DNA of 64,000 bases from Harmonia axyridis (lineage: Eukaryota; Arthropoda; Insecta; Coleoptera; Coccinellidae): NCBI RefSeq assembly GCF_914767665.1, contig NC_059505.1, positions 43,397,506 to 43,461,505 on the forward strand. The letters are read 5' to 3'. The notes beneath the pieces are model-generated. The model searched no databases. It was not told the DNA's origin and worked only from the letters and a program-made list of their open reading frames with translations. Shown one piece after another: positions 22,901-33,181 of this stretch. The translations under genes and the position numbers were made by a program. Numbering within the stretch: the first letter of the stretch is position 1; each line of letters begins with the position of its first letter.

Positions 22901-25763
22901 ACGTCAACAAACAAAACTGCCGCATTTGGAGTGAAGCTAATCCTCAAGTGTATGTCGAAACACAGTTACATCCAGAAAAACTGACTGTTTGGTGCGCTTT
23001 ATGGGCTGGTGGAATCATTGGTCCGTACTTCTTCAAAAACGATGATGGCCAGAACGTTACAGTCAATGGTGATCGGTATAGAGCCATGATTACTAACTTT
23101 TTCATTCCTGAATTGAACAACCATGATGTCCAGGAGCTGTGGTTCCAACAAGACGGCGCAACATGTCACACAGTTCTTGCCACAATCGATTTATTGAAAG
23201 ACACGTTTGGTGACGCCTAATTTCACGTTTTGGACCTGTGAATTGGCCTCCAAGATCTTGTGATTTAACACCGCTAGACTACTTTCTGTGGGGCTATGTA
23301 AAGTCATTGGTCTATGCGGATAAGCCACAAACCCTTGACCATTTTGATGACAACATTCGCCGTGTTATTGCCGATATACGGCCACAAATGTTGGAAAAAG
23401 TAATCGAAAATTGGACGTCCAGATTGGAGTACATCCGAGCCAGCCGTGGCGGTCATATGCCAGAAATCATATTTAAAATGTAATGCCACAAGATTATCTT
23501 GCGGATCAATAAAATTCATGTCAATCGAATAATCCATCGTTGTTTTATTGCAATTTAAAGTTCTATAGCTCTAAAAAAAACACCCTTTACTTACTTCCAA
23601 GCTTCAGTCGACGAGTTCTTCCAACTCTTGAAATACTCCTCCTTCGTGTTATCCGTAAACTTAATGCCCTTCTTAACTGCTGCCAGGAATCTGAAGGCTT
23701 CGTTATCGAAACAGAAAACGTTGTCGTCCACCTTGATATCCACGTAGGGCGGTTGTTTCTTTATATCTTCCACCACCTTCTTAAGACAGGCTATAGTTTC
23801 ACCTGGTTTATAGTTGGTAGCCTTGCCATTCGTGAAAACGAAAAGGATATTTCTGGCTGCTGATTTGTCGAGTCTGGAGAGGATCTGTTTCACGCAGTAT
23901 TCGAAGGTGATGGTGATACGGGCATCGTTGGGTCTGAAGAGAAGACAGATTGCGTGCAGGTGGTGGAGCTGACCGATGTAGGAGAGGATGTTCTCGCAGT
24001 TTTGGTCGTCCTGTTCCACTCCTCTGGGATCCCCCATGCCTGGGGAATCTATCAGTCTCAGTCTGGTTTTGCCATTTCCTATGGGGAATACGTATGTCCT
24101 GACATCTTGGGTGGCAGAGTCCCCAACCTAAAAAAATCATCGGTATTTTAAATTTGGCTCGTTTTGTAAATGATATCGAATATTCAAAAACCGTTAAAAA
24201 TACAGGGTGGCTTAAATCTCAAAAAAACTGCGTTATTTGGGATGAGTGTTGGTGTGAACAGATCCAAAATATCTCCAATGGTTCCCGAGATATTTCGAAA
24301 AGAATAAAAATCGAGATTTTCTTTTTTTCTTATAATTCATTTGTTTTTGGAGATAACTTCACGAAATTCGGTTTGTGATCGTTATTCAGTATAGAGATTC
24401 TAATGGTGTCTTTAGATTTTTTTTGTTTTCCATTGTTTCAGAGACGCGATAGTAATTTTTTTCCATATGGACGCCATATTGGTTCTCCTTATCGGGCGAT
24501 ACAGAAAAAAATTACAAATTCAAGAATGTATCACACTCTACAAAAATATTGAGTCCAGCTACGCAAATTTGTACAGAAAAAAAGAAAATCTCGATTTTTA
24601 TTCTTTTCGAAATATCTCGGGAACCATTGAAAATATTTTGGATCTGTTAACACTATCACAGTCATTCCTTAATACATAACTCAACTCTTTTGAAATTTAA
24701 GCCGACCTGTATCTCTAAATAATTCCAACCCTGTATAATAAACTCCTTAAAAAAATTATTCTCCTGACTCCTATATCCAAAGCAAAATCAAATAAAAAAA
24801 TCTATTTCTCTTTTTGGAAATTTCATAATCAAACGCTATTTAAGAGCAAGTCTATGCTCACGTGACAGGCTATTTCTGAAAACGGGTATTTACCGACCAT
24901 TGAAGCAACGCATTTTCGGGGAATCCCCAACTCTTTCAATTAGATTGATATCGTAATGAAAAAAATGATATTCCTATGTTATTTTTTCTACAGGTTATGC
25001 CATTGTCACGTAAAGAAAACGAGTTATATTTTGTACGTATTGTCCTATCAAATATCTATAAAATTTAGAAGTTTTTATACCCGCCTCTGGTTGAAAATTA
25101 ATATAATTGTATGATAAAATCATGAAATTATAATCATCCTATAATTAGGAATGTTTATATCAATTTTTACAGTATGAAACAATATTGGTTTTCTTCCTTG
25201 ATATGAAACAAAATGACAAGTATCAAATATTGCTATTATGATTTGAAGTAGATTTTATGGAAATATCTTATATTGATTGATAAGAGTGTGTATTTTCAGA
25301 CATGATAAAACTAAATGATATAAATAATCAAATAAGAGCGCATTCGCCAAATTAGTAATACATACTTGCAAATTTTTATACAATCTTAATTCCTCTCTAG
25401 AGAACAAATAATCATAGAACAAAAAATTCCATTAAAATCACCTACTATTTGATGAATACAAATGTAAAAATGTCCATAAAAAAATAGATAGGTACCCCAA
25501 AAAATTCTACTTACAAGTTGATATTCATTATCATCAGATCCGACAAGAACTTTTTGAGGCCTATAATTCTCATCCGTGATGTTGAACATACAGGGTATCA
25601 AATAGAAAAGATCCTCCTGAATTGCCTTCTCCAAGTTATGGTGATGTAGGTAGTTTGCAATGGAATTTATGAATGTGGACTTTCCAACACCAGTTTCTCC
25701 CAAAAGCAGTATATTGACATCATAGTTGTCCTCTATTTTGAGATCCTGAAAGTCTTCCTCCAT
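16788..25763 (-). CDS. six-exon P-loop GTPase gene, predicted 1021 residues
   Basis: Coding exons in order: 25763-25515, 24127-23595, 22522-22213, 18901-18477, 18392-16978, 16921-16788. All introns are GT-AG and every junction keeps the frame, giving 3066 coding bases including the stop. Domains: P-loop GETGVGKST (residues 22-30), DSPG (110-113) as the G3 motif, FVFTNGKA as a likely G4 region, a Cys/His cluster about 354-421, a helical charged segment about 430-590, a Gln/Asn/Lys-rich linker, Pro-Tyr-Asp tandem repeats to about 975, and a basic tail RRRRR. The order resembles AIG1/septin-like TRAFAC GTPases of invertebrates with no settled function. I cannot name it. No signal peptide, so probably cytosolic. 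ATG chosen because it is the first Met, 20 residues before the P-loop. Confidence 0.85.
16978..18392 (-). CDS. GTPase gene coding exon 5 (low-complexity and PPYD repeats)
   Basis: Opens EKSLGESADQL after TTTTTTTCAG, continues the helical region, then becomes rich in Lys, Gln and Asn (KNQNKNQQGN), and finally turns into RPPYD/RSPHD/RPAYD repeats up to FWRSG. The donor CAG|GTAATG leads into a 56-base intron. An open frame also runs antisense through the repeats (17002-17598). I consider it a by-product of the period being a multiple of three. Confidence 0.85.
17020..17590 (-). repeat. in-frame minisatellite coding PPYD-type repeats
   Basis: The last four units (about 17040-17250) have an almost perfect 54-bp period encoding 18 residues of the type ARPAYDARPPYDPRSPND. 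Upstream units are shorter and more varied (RPPYDPRSPHDA, RPPYDYRPPYDA). All lengths are multiples of three. Recent expansion of the four-unit block is likely from its near identity. Confidence 0.85.
18477..18901 (-). CDS. GTPase gene coding exon 4 (Cys/His cluster)
   Basis: The acceptor TTTATTTGCAG opens IEDRNTWNYKQRCHDPCHL. Cys/His residues continue through HCAAMD and CMRCGCAQTVHMH, a spacing that could hold zinc (inference). A charged helical segment (TEKALAEAERVIGKIVQRK) follows. Donor CG|GTAAGT, phase 2. Confidence 0.85.
18974..19081. other. part of GTPase intron 3
   Basis: Short unique intron sequence between exon 4 and mariner A4. Confidence 0.5.
19082..20022 (+). mobile_element. A4: family A copy with the longest intact catalytic frame
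   Basis: Best example of the family, in GTPase intron 3 and antisense to that gene. TA 19080-19081 and 20023-20024 flank it. An ATG at 19195 starts the N-terminal piece (MNRFTPEQRLQIVQFYF). After the internal deletion the catalytic half is open from about 19285 to the stop at 19915-19917: SDEAHFWLNGYV, FQQDGATCHTA and RSCDLTPLDYFLWG hold the three acidic residues. Full mariner-type transposases are about 340 residues. Here about 35 plus about 210 remain, so roughly the region between the first helix-turn-helix and the first catalytic Asp is missing. Confidence 0.9.
20025..20304. other. part of GTPase intron 3
   Basis: Nothing recognised. Confidence 0.35.
20305..20660. repeat. D2: rearranged copy of repeat D
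   Basis: Starts CAGGGTGATTCAC like D1, then carries the right half of D1 in inverted order (CAGATCTCTACAACTTC near 20430, then GGCGATGAGG near 20517). The far end has ACAGGGCG at about 20643. It suggests an internal inversion relative to D1. Confidence 0.5.
20675..21945. repeat. B4: copy of repeat B interrupted by foldback FB1
   Basis: Repeat B sequence runs 20675-20934 and resumes 21598-21945. The two parts join cleanly at TATA when the foldback is removed, reproducing the uninterrupted module TATTATACATTATTTTC seen in B7. It therefore dates FB1 as younger than B4. Confidence 0.65.
20935..21597. mobile_element. FB1: foldback element with arms of about 270 bp
   Basis: The left arm 20935-21209 and right arm 21332-21597 are near-identical inverted copies beginning CAGGGTGGCCATTTGAAAAC. 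The middle is about 120 bp and non-coding. TA/TATA is duplicated at the ends. It lies inside repeat B4 in GTPase intron 3. The mover is unknown. The tip CAGGGTG is shared with D1, FB2, FB4 and others. Confidence 0.85.
22010..22195. repeat. B5: partial repeat B next to a splice donor
   Basis: Carries ACAGTTCTGCCAACTGACAT, then GAAAACTCGCCACTTTGTGG and CTTCTGCACTTGTAT. It ends about 17 bases from the end of GTPase exon 3 on the intron side. Confidence 0.55.
22213..22522 (-). CDS. GTPase gene coding exon 3
   Basis: After acceptor TTCTATTCCAG the frame reads LIKYIVGDVGRDPLEP and then a predicted helical stretch (ARRVINQLAQPMADISQL). It closes with the start of the Cys cluster, CCDPKCAEFVK. Donor AAA|GTGAGT, phase 0. 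Repeat B5 lies about 20 bases beyond this donor. Confidence 0.85.
22650..23587 (+). mobile_element. A5: family A copy filling most of GTPase intron 2
   Basis: TA TSD at 23588-23589 and before 22650. Its edge lies 7 bases inside the intron, directly after donor GTAAG. It carries the deleted N-terminal start (ATG 22761) and the catalytic half, but a one-base deletion at about 23214 (GGTGACGCC for GGTGACCGCC) breaks the frame. A6 shares that deletion. Confidence 0.9.
23595..24127 (-). CDS. GTPase gene coding exon 2 (G2-G4 region)
   Basis: The acceptor GATTTTTTTAG precedes VGDSATQDVRTYVFPIG, a switch-I-like stretch with a Thr, followed by RLIDSPGMGDPRG (G3) and NILFVFTNGKATNY (likely G4). The exon closes with STEAWK, its last codon split (AA|A). 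The donor GTAAG is followed immediately by the TA target site of mariner A5. Confidence 0.85.
24128..25514. other. GTPase gene intron 1
   Basis: GT-AG intron holding foldback FB2 (24203-24709). The remaining 800 bp or so are AT-rich with no recognisable feature. Confidence 0.6.
24203..24709. mobile_element. FB2: foldback element
   Basis: Starts CAGGGTGGCTTAAATCTC and ends with the inverse ending ACCTG, flanked by TA. Arms of about 140-150 bp share GGTTCCCGAGATATTTCGAA in inverted orientation (near 24285 and 24610). The right tip is degenerate (CCGACCTG). Non-coding. Confidence 0.75.
25515..25763 (-). CDS. GTPase gene coding exon 1 (P-loop)
   Basis: 83 codons beginning MEEDFQDLKIEDNYDVNILL and carrying GETGVGKST, the nucleotide-phosphate-binding loop. 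It ends in a clean donor (CTT|GTAAGT), phase 0. Ten bases upstream of the ATG is a good acceptor (TTATTTCTTCAG at 25774-25785), so the 5' UTR is probably split by an intron and the promoter lies further up. Confidence 0.85.
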
Positions 25764-28340
25764 GATCTAATCACTGAAGAAATAAAAGTAAAACTGTGAT
25801 CACACTCCGACGCCACTGTTTGATGGTTTATGTCCAGTCTGCTAAATACGCTTGACCTTGGAAATAAGTTCAGCACAGGACAGATAAATGCAACGCTATC
25901 GCATAGGAAAAGTTGACTGATTCGGTTAAATGCAATCGATAGATAATTGTATTTGTGTTTCTATTTTAAAACTATCGGAATGACTAACCGAAAAATCACT
26001 GTCACAAGTTGTAGATAAAGCCTACGCTCAACTAACATGGTTCCAGATTTTGGCGAAAAACATTGCTATCAATATGGCATATCTCATGAGAAATGAAACT
26101 AGCTTACCTCTCTATGTAAAATTATGGAAGTATAGCACTATCACTTAGTTTTGTCTGTATATTGTTGTAGGTACTAGAACTCGAAATTGCAGAATGTATC
26201 CCGCATTATACAGCTTCCAAATAACTCCGAAGTCGATCACGTAATGCAATCAGATTCAGCACATATAAACAGGAAGTAATTTCTGCTACCTTCTTATCGG
26301 ATGGTGCATTAAATGGATACCGGGGAATCACAGACACATGCGCTATACTTGCTTAGTAACCAGAGAAAATTCATAAATTTCCTTTTCTTCAGAAAACAGT
26401 ATAATGTGAGAAGACGACGATCATACAGATCACTAGTCAACAATGCTGAATCTTTTTTAGTAAAATAAAAAAAAAAGATTTTTCAAACCAATCCTGGGTC
26501 CATCTACACTTTTGCTGGCATTGCTGAATTACAGAAATCTAAGCATCAGACGTTTACCGTTCAATCAAAAGCAGTAGATGGCAGCATCGGAGAAATTTAC
26601 TTCTATTGTGGATATCGTCTATCAAATGATTTTGATGAAGAACAAACTCGAAAAGAGAATATGATTGCCTAATTTGAAGAACAAAAGAAACTGTAAGGAA
26701 AAACACGTACTTAACGGAGCTTTCCAGCGACGAAAATAGACTCTCATGAGGAAAATCAAAGAAAACCATTGCGGGAATCACAGAATTTCAAAAACATTAA
26801 ACTGTCGATTGGTGATTTTCCGATCAGTTGTCTTTTGATAAATTCCAAAATGGATGCCTAGAAATAAAAAAAAAACGTATTCAATTATGATGTCTTCATT
26901 GTCTTCCACATGCGAAGGTTGTAGAAAATTCCCTGGGAATGATTCCTGATCCAATATTACTGTGCTCGTGTTGTTGACGATAAACCCAAGATATTTATGA
27001 GTGTGTTTTCATGTAACTGACGATAATTATGAGAATCTCTAGATATCCCGCTGAAAAGGGAGTCGATTAAATGAACAGAAAAGAAGTGAGAGAAATTGAA
27101 AAACAACGAAGAGAACTCTACATCGAGAAGACGAGATGATACAGAATGGATCTCAGCGAGAGGTCCAAGGGCTGCCATGGACCGAAGGATTTTTATACTA
27201 CACTAAAGGTGAGTTGTCACACAAAAGCTTCTGATTCCACTTCAATGCTTTCCTGCTTTTTTCTCGATGTTATGCTTGAATTTTTTTCTGCTATTGAAAC
27301 GAAATTTTGAACGATGCTTGAAATGGTTATTCTCTCTATACTCACAAAATTTTCCCTCCTCCGAAAGGACAAATTTCTACAATAGCGAATTGGACCTTAT
27401 CGTTTGAGACCATTTCCGGTTGATAATTCGAGAATTACAGACTTTGTGACGCAATGATAGAGGGATCTGTTTGGGGATCGTGCGCTCGAAGATGTTTATC
27501 GTGAATCATAATTTTTCAAGACGGAAAAGCATTTGGAAAACATAATTTTCCAACTTGCGAAAGACCATTCGGTTATGATAAGAAGGGGAAATTGAAATTA
27601 TGAAAGAGCTGCACTAAAAGCTGCGCAAGCGAGGATGTGGAGAATGTGCAATACTGGAAAGAAAAGTAAAACTGATAGGACCAAGGGCGTAGATCTTTTT
27701 TTTCTTGGGAGGGGGGGTACTTAATCGAAACAAAAATTTTGACGACAACATTTACCTATATCTGTAATGTGAGAAAAAGAAGTTTGATAACGAACCAAAA
27801 TACTGGAAATAATTTTTTTTATTACCAATTCAGTTGTTTTTACCTTATACTGGGTGTTCCTAAATTAGAGCTACGGAGGAAAATGAGAGATTCCTTGGAT
27901 AATTTCAAGACTGAAAAGTCTCATTAATATGTTTCTAATGTGGCGTACTTTTTAGTGATGCTTATATCAATTTAGCAAATCTTTATTGATCTTTGATACA
28001 GAGTGGGTAACCAAAACTTGTAATAACATTACATTTTTTTTATCATTCATTTTTTTTATTCATTATTAATTTTTTTTTTCTTTTTTTATTAATTTTTTTA
28101 TAATTCATTACAGTTTTTTTCTATTATTCATTCATTACTGCTTACTAGCTCTATAATAATTTGGATTTTCCTGAGGATTTCAAGAGAGCTTTTTGAATTT
28201 TTTTTTCTCGAAATCGATAGCAGATACGACAAAACTGTAACAAACCAAAAAGTGCAGTACAGGACCAAAGTTTCTTTTTACATTTTTCTAAACAACCAGC
28301 GGCTAGAAAAACAAATTAAAGAAAAATTTTATCGAAACTA
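25764..28340. other. upstream flank of the GTPase gene, no gene seen
   Basis: It should contain the promoter and a 5' non-coding exon of the GTPase gene, but I cannot place them. 28010-28130 is T-rich low-complexity sequence. Around 28240-28320 is a short repeat also found near 60540 and 62770 (GGACCAAAGTTTC). Confidence 0.35.
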
Positions 28341-29279
28341 ACGGGTGTTTTTTTTCGAGGTATATAACTTTAAGTTGGCATTACTGTTCAAGATGGCTAC
28401 CGATTCAACAGCTGTCAAGTGATTTATTCTCAGTTTGGTTTGGCAATTCATCATGAATAGACTCACGCCTGAACAACGCTTGCAAATAGTGCAATTTTAT
28501 TTCGAAAATAATGGTTCTGTGCGGAATACGTATCGCGCACTACGTCCATTTTATTTTGTTTAGCGATGAAGCGCACTTCTGGTTGAATGGCTACGTCAAC
28601 AAACAAAACTGCCGCATTTGGAGTGAAGCTAATCCTCAAGTGTATGTCGAAACACCGTTAAATCCAGAAAAACTGACTGTATGGTGCGCTTTAAGGGCTG
28701 GTGGAATCATTGGTCCGTACTTCTTCAAAAACGATGATGACCAGAACGTTACAGTCAATGGTAATCGGTATAGAACCATGATTACTAACTTTTTCATTCC
28801 TGAATTGAACAACCATGATGTTCAGGAGCTGTGGTTCCAACAAGACGGCGCAACATGTCACACAGCTCGTGCCGCAATCGATTCATTGAAAGACAAGTTT
28901 GGTGACGCCTAATTTCACGTTTTGGAACTGTGAATTGGCCTCCAAGATCTTGTGATTTAACACCGCTAGACTACTTTCTGTGGGGCTATGTAAAGTCATT
29001 GGTCTATGCGGATAAGCCACAAACCCTTGACCATTTGGAAGACAACATTCGCCGTGTTATTGCCGATATACGGCCACAAATGTTGGAAAAAGTAATCGAA
29101 AATTGGACGTCCAGATTGGACTACATCCGAGGCAGCCGTGGCGGTCATATGCCAGAAATCATATTTAAAATGTAATGCCACAAGATTATCTTGCGAATAA
29201 ATAAAATTCATGTCAATCGAATAATCCATCGTTGTTTCATTGCAATTTAAAGTTCTATAGCTCTAAAAAAAACACCCTT
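28341..29279 (+). mobile_element. A6: family A copy, sister of A5
   Basis: TA 28339-28340 and 29280-29281. It carries the same one-base deletion as A5 (near 28906), so the two derive from one frameshifted copy. The catalytic half is split into frames 28511-28912 and 28930-29175. Confidence 0.9.
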
Positions 29280-29281
29280 TA

Positions 29282-29980
29282 TACTAACATAAACTGAAAG
29301 ATTACAAATTACGCAAAACCTGGTACAGATTAAAATTCCGAAAGCATATCATCAGAAATAATCCGTCAGAAAAAGTCTGCCCTGAAACCTTCATCCGATA
29401 TCAATAATTGAGTGTCACAAAGACCATGACAGGTAGTTTACATCCTGATGTCCATTCAGGGGTTTGCTGCATTGTACGCTTAAGCAAAGTCTCAAGTATC
29501 GCTTTCGGCAATTGGTTGCGACCGCCTTATGACCCGTTCACACGCGTCGGTCGACTGGATTTCAACTCGGAGGTAGGTCCTACAAAATTCACTAAAATTT
29601 CAATATAGAAAAATATCTCATATAATTTTCATTCTATTAATGCCTATTATCCTATGAATTGAAAAAGAATTGCACCAAAAATAATAATTCTTTGGTGAAT
29701 CAATGGTAGTTCAATAAAATGTAAAAATACACTCTGGTCTAGTAGGTACTAGATTTTTTGTTTTCTTCTTGTTTTGCCTTATCTGCTACAGATTTCAAAC
29801 AATTCTCTCGTAATCTAGAAAAATTCAAATTATCATGAAAATATAGTAAGTAAGCAGTGTATCTTGTAGTCTTTTTTTTTAATTTAATCGAATCTTTATA
29901 AATTTTTGTCGCAGATCGAGGAAATAAATATCAAAACTAAGAATTGATTCAATCTTAGTTTTTATGTTTATTTCTTCGCT
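29282..29980. other. unassigned sequence
   Basis: No exon or repeat recognised. Confidence 0.35.
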
Positions 29981-31157
29981 ACGATACGTCAAAATTTGAC
30001 AGTAGTCTGACCATTAGTTTGTGTGAGTGTAGCTACTTTTGTTATTTGAAAAAGGATGGAAAAAAAATTATTTCGTTTTCTGATAAAATATTGCTTTTTG
30101 AAGGGAAAAAATACAGTTGTAGCAAAATCTTGGCTTGATGAAGAGTGTCCAGGGTCTGCACCAGGAAAATCAACCATCATTAATTGGTATGCTAAGTTTA
30201 AACGTGGTGAAATGAGCACCGAAGACGGTGAACGCAGTGGACGCCCAAAAGATGCTGTCAAGTGAAGTAAGTTCACAAAATAATTTCGAATGGCCATAAA
30301 GTGGAGTTGATCGAGTTAGCAGTAGCAGACATTTTGAAGATATCATCTGAACGTATACATTATATCATTCACGAATATTTCTGCATGAGAAAGCTGTGTG
30401 CAAAATGGGTGCCGCGCGAGCTCACAATCGATCAAAAGCAACAACGTGTTAATGATTTTGAGCAGTGTTTGAAGCTGTTTAAGTGTAATAAACCTGAATT
30501 TTTGCGTCGATATGTGACAATGGATGAAATATGGCTCCATAATTTCACTCCGGAGTCTAATCGATAGTAAGTTGAGTGAACTGCACACGATGAACCAAAT
30601 CCAAAGCGAGGAAAACATAACAGTCAGCTGGCAAGGGTATGGCATCAGTATTCTGGGATGCTTAAGGTATAATATTCATTGATTACCTCCAAAAGGGCCA
30701 GACCATCAACAGCGATTATTATACATAGCGTTATTGGATCGTTTAACCGATGAAATCGATAAAAAACGGTCCCATTTGAAGAAAAAAAGGTGCTGTTTCA
30801 TCAAGACAATGCGCCATGTCACAAATCAATGAAAACAATGGCTAAATTGGGCTTCGAATTGCTTCTGCATCCACCGTATTCACAAGATCTGGTCATCAGC
30901 GACTTTTTCCTATTCTCAGACCTCAAAAAAATGCTCGCTGGAAAGGAATTCAGCGCCAATGAAGAAGTAATCGCCGAAACTGAGACCTATTTTGAAGCGA
31001 GAGACAAATCGTACTTCAAAAATGGTTTCGAAAAGTTGGAAGATCGCTATAATCGCTGTAACACCCTCGAAGGCAACTAAGTCGAATAATAAAATCAAAT
31101 TATGCAAAAAAAAATGGGTTTCACTATGGTAGATCGTGGACTTTTCAATTGGCCTGT
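29981..31157 (+). mobile_element. C3: decayed irritans-type mariner, left end lost
   Basis: Starts inside the element's 5' leader (ACGATACGTCAAAATTTGAC). The N-terminal frame 30056-30265 ends early by frameshift, the next part is 30301-30567 (DEIWLHN keeps the first Asp), and the catalytic part 30790-31080 has HQDNAPCH. In place of PDLAPSD it reads QDLVISD. The right repeat ends GGCCTGT before TA 31158-31159, about 420 bases upstream of the BAMBI ATG. Confidence 0.85.
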
Positions 31158-31274
31158 TACTCGTCAACTGTTTAAAGATATCAGCTTCAAAATTGATAGC
31201 GGGCTATTTGGAAGTGAATCTGTAATTGGAAAAACCCTTGTTGAGACGTGCGAACCGGGCCTAAGCAGAATTAA

Positions 31275-31577
31275 GGTGGTATGAGGCCGAGCAAGCGCCA
31301 GTCCCATTCGAAAGTTGCCAAGCTCGTCTGTCCGACAGACCGCAAGCTGTTTCTTTCAGTCTCAAAGCGATCGTCGTGCTCAGAACAGTGTGTATTGTGC
31401 GCTCAGTCCCTTCAAGTGGCGCCACACGTACGTACGTGAGTTCGAGATCGCTTAAACCCCGATACGGTCCAGAGCTGATGACCGTAGTCCGGCCTGACCT
31501 CATCATCGGGTTTAGATGTCAATCTGATTACGTCCAAGTGTGTTAGTAGTAGTAATAGTTCATCAAGAACCGAAGAC
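31275..31577 (+). promoter_or_regulatory. putative BAMBI promoter/5' UTR region
   Basis: A GC-richer, repeat-free stretch directly upstream of the BAMBI start codon, beginning after a short unique spacer beyond mariner C3. It includes TCAGTC near 31401, which fits an arthropod initiator, but I cannot fix a start site. Confidence 0.4.
31326..31340. promoter_or_regulatory. palindrome with paired Smad-type GTCTG boxes
   Basis: GTCTGTCCGACAGAC is a 15-bp palindrome (7-bp arms, one central base) with a Smad-binding GTCTG box on each strand, about 240 bases upstream of the BAMBI ATG. Vertebrate BAMBI is induced by BMP/TGF-beta signalling through Smads. The same here is inference. Confidence 0.35.
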
Positions 31578-31734
31578 ATGGATCTTAGATCCGTTTACGA
31601 ATTTGTGACTGTGATAACTCTGGTGATTAGTTGGGCGTCTTGTTCCGACGTCAGCGACGCCGAAGATGCTGTTAGAGTCAACAGGCCGATAGTGAGGACT
31701 GATAATGTCCAGCCCTGGGTCAGATTTTCATCAG
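31578..31734 (+). CDS. bambi: BAMBI homologue, coding exon 1 (signal peptide)
   Basis: ATG opens MDLRSVYEFVTVITLVISWA, a hydrophobic signal peptide, followed by an acidic stretch (SDVSDAEDAV) and QPWVRFSS. The exon ends in phase 1 at donor TCAG|GTAGGT. Joining to 58207 makes a Asp codon and leads straight into the Cys-rich ectodomain. An in-frame stop soon after the donor rules out read-through. BAMBI is a kinase-less pseudoreceptor that dampens BMP/activin signalling at the plasma membrane. Confidence 0.8.
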
Positions 31735-32533
31735 GTAGGTGCTTTCATATGGAAAGTAATGTGTTTCTCTTTAAGAGGTGACTGAAGCTGGGAAATGCCT
31801 CATTTTTACTTCAGTGTCAAAGCAGACGAATTCGCAAGAAACCTAGAAGGAATTTCCCAGAAATTTTTAATTTAAAATCCACGTAAACTTCCCAAAACAT
31901 CCAGTGATATGAACAAACAAATTGGAACAGTTTGAACTTAACTAAACGAGAAGAGAGTTTTGCAGACGGTTTAAAATCTTTTTCAACGGGTTTTTAAGTT
32001 CTAAGGCAGAATGAATGAATTTTTAAAGCACGCGTAACGTTACAAATGATTTTAAATGAGCTTGTTCAGGTGCAGAATCCGCTATTTTTCGTAATAACTG
32101 CATCATAACTTCGAGAATATGATGGGAATAAACTTTAGATCGGGATAATATCCTTTCAGATTGTTGTCGGCAAACTTATTTGACAGTTCGTACGATTGAT
32201 TATTTTAAGATGGTTGAGAATCGAAGATAATTTTTATCCGAAGTTAGTAGAAGATGCTGAGTCGAATTTGGTACTAGGAAAGTCTAGGAATTCGTATTGT
32301 AGAGAGTATAAAAGTTCAGGCGATGTATCGGGAAGAAACATATTATCCAAAATTAAAAGTTGGACTTGTTTTTGCTGCTTGACAACCTTCAAAACGTGTT
32401 TTTATCTTGAAATTTTGCCCGTTTTGTAGTTCATAGGATGAAGATTGTGGAGTTGAAGTAACAAAAATATAGAAGAATAATAATATGATGAACTGTCATT
32501 CCTTAACGTATGTCGTATATCCCTATTCATTTA
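31735..32533. other. start of BAMBI intron 1, unassigned
   Basis: No repeat or exon recognised between the donor and mariner A7. Confidence 0.4.
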
Positions 32534-32991
32534 AAGGGTGTTTTTTTAGAGCTATAGAACTTTAAATTGCAATAAAACAACGATGGATTATTCGATTGAC
32601 ATGAATTTTATTTATCCGCAAGATAATCTTGTGGCTTTACATTTTAAATATGATTTCTGGCATATGACCGCCACGGCTGGCTCGGATGTAGTCCAATCTG
32701 GACGTCCAATTTTCGATGACTTTTTCCAACATTTGTGGCCGTATATCGGCAATAACACGGCGAATGTTGTCTTCCAAATGGTCAAGGGTTTGTGGCTTAT
32801 CCGCATAGACCAATGACTTTACATAGCCCCACAGAAAGTAATCTAGCGGTGTTAAATAACAAGATTTTGGAGGCCAATTCACAGGTCCAAAACGTGAAAT
32901 TAGGCGGTCACCAAACGTGTCTTTCAATAAATCGATTGTGGCACGAGCTGTGTGAAATGTTGCGCCGTCTTGTTGGAACCACAGCTCCTGG
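32534..32991 (-). mobile_element. A7: family A copy truncated in the catalytic region
   Basis: Right tip (AAGGGTG) after TA 32532-32533. Sequence continues to 32991 within the codons around the second catalytic Asp and then changes abruptly into half of element E2. The N-terminal half and left tip are gone. Confidence 0.85.
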
Positions 32992-33181
32992 CAATACCTC
33001 CTATATCGTTACTTACTATATCGTTATGAATGTATATTATATTTCATTCAATATAATATACATTCATAATGATATAATAAAATTGTGGATTTAAAAATAT
33101 ATCACAATCCGACAATCTAACCATGTTGGAGACATGTAAAAATTGCGTATATTCCCTCTATCTATGTTTTTTACTCCATGG
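32992..33181 (+). mobile_element. E2: right half of an E element with a long palindrome
   Basis: 33050-33181 matches the right part of family E (CAATCCGACAA, CATGTTGG, CCCTCTATCTATG tip). It begins with an inverted copy of its own sequence, so 33012-33080 forms a hairpin with arms of about 27 bp (TATATCGTTATGAATGTATA and its inverse). Confidence 0.7.

Noticed and set aside
24203..24709. FB2 as an extra exon of the GTPase gene (70-codon frame at 24467)
   Set aside because: On the opposite strand, within a foldback with TA-flanked CAGGGTG tips, and unnecessary for the in-phase exon model.
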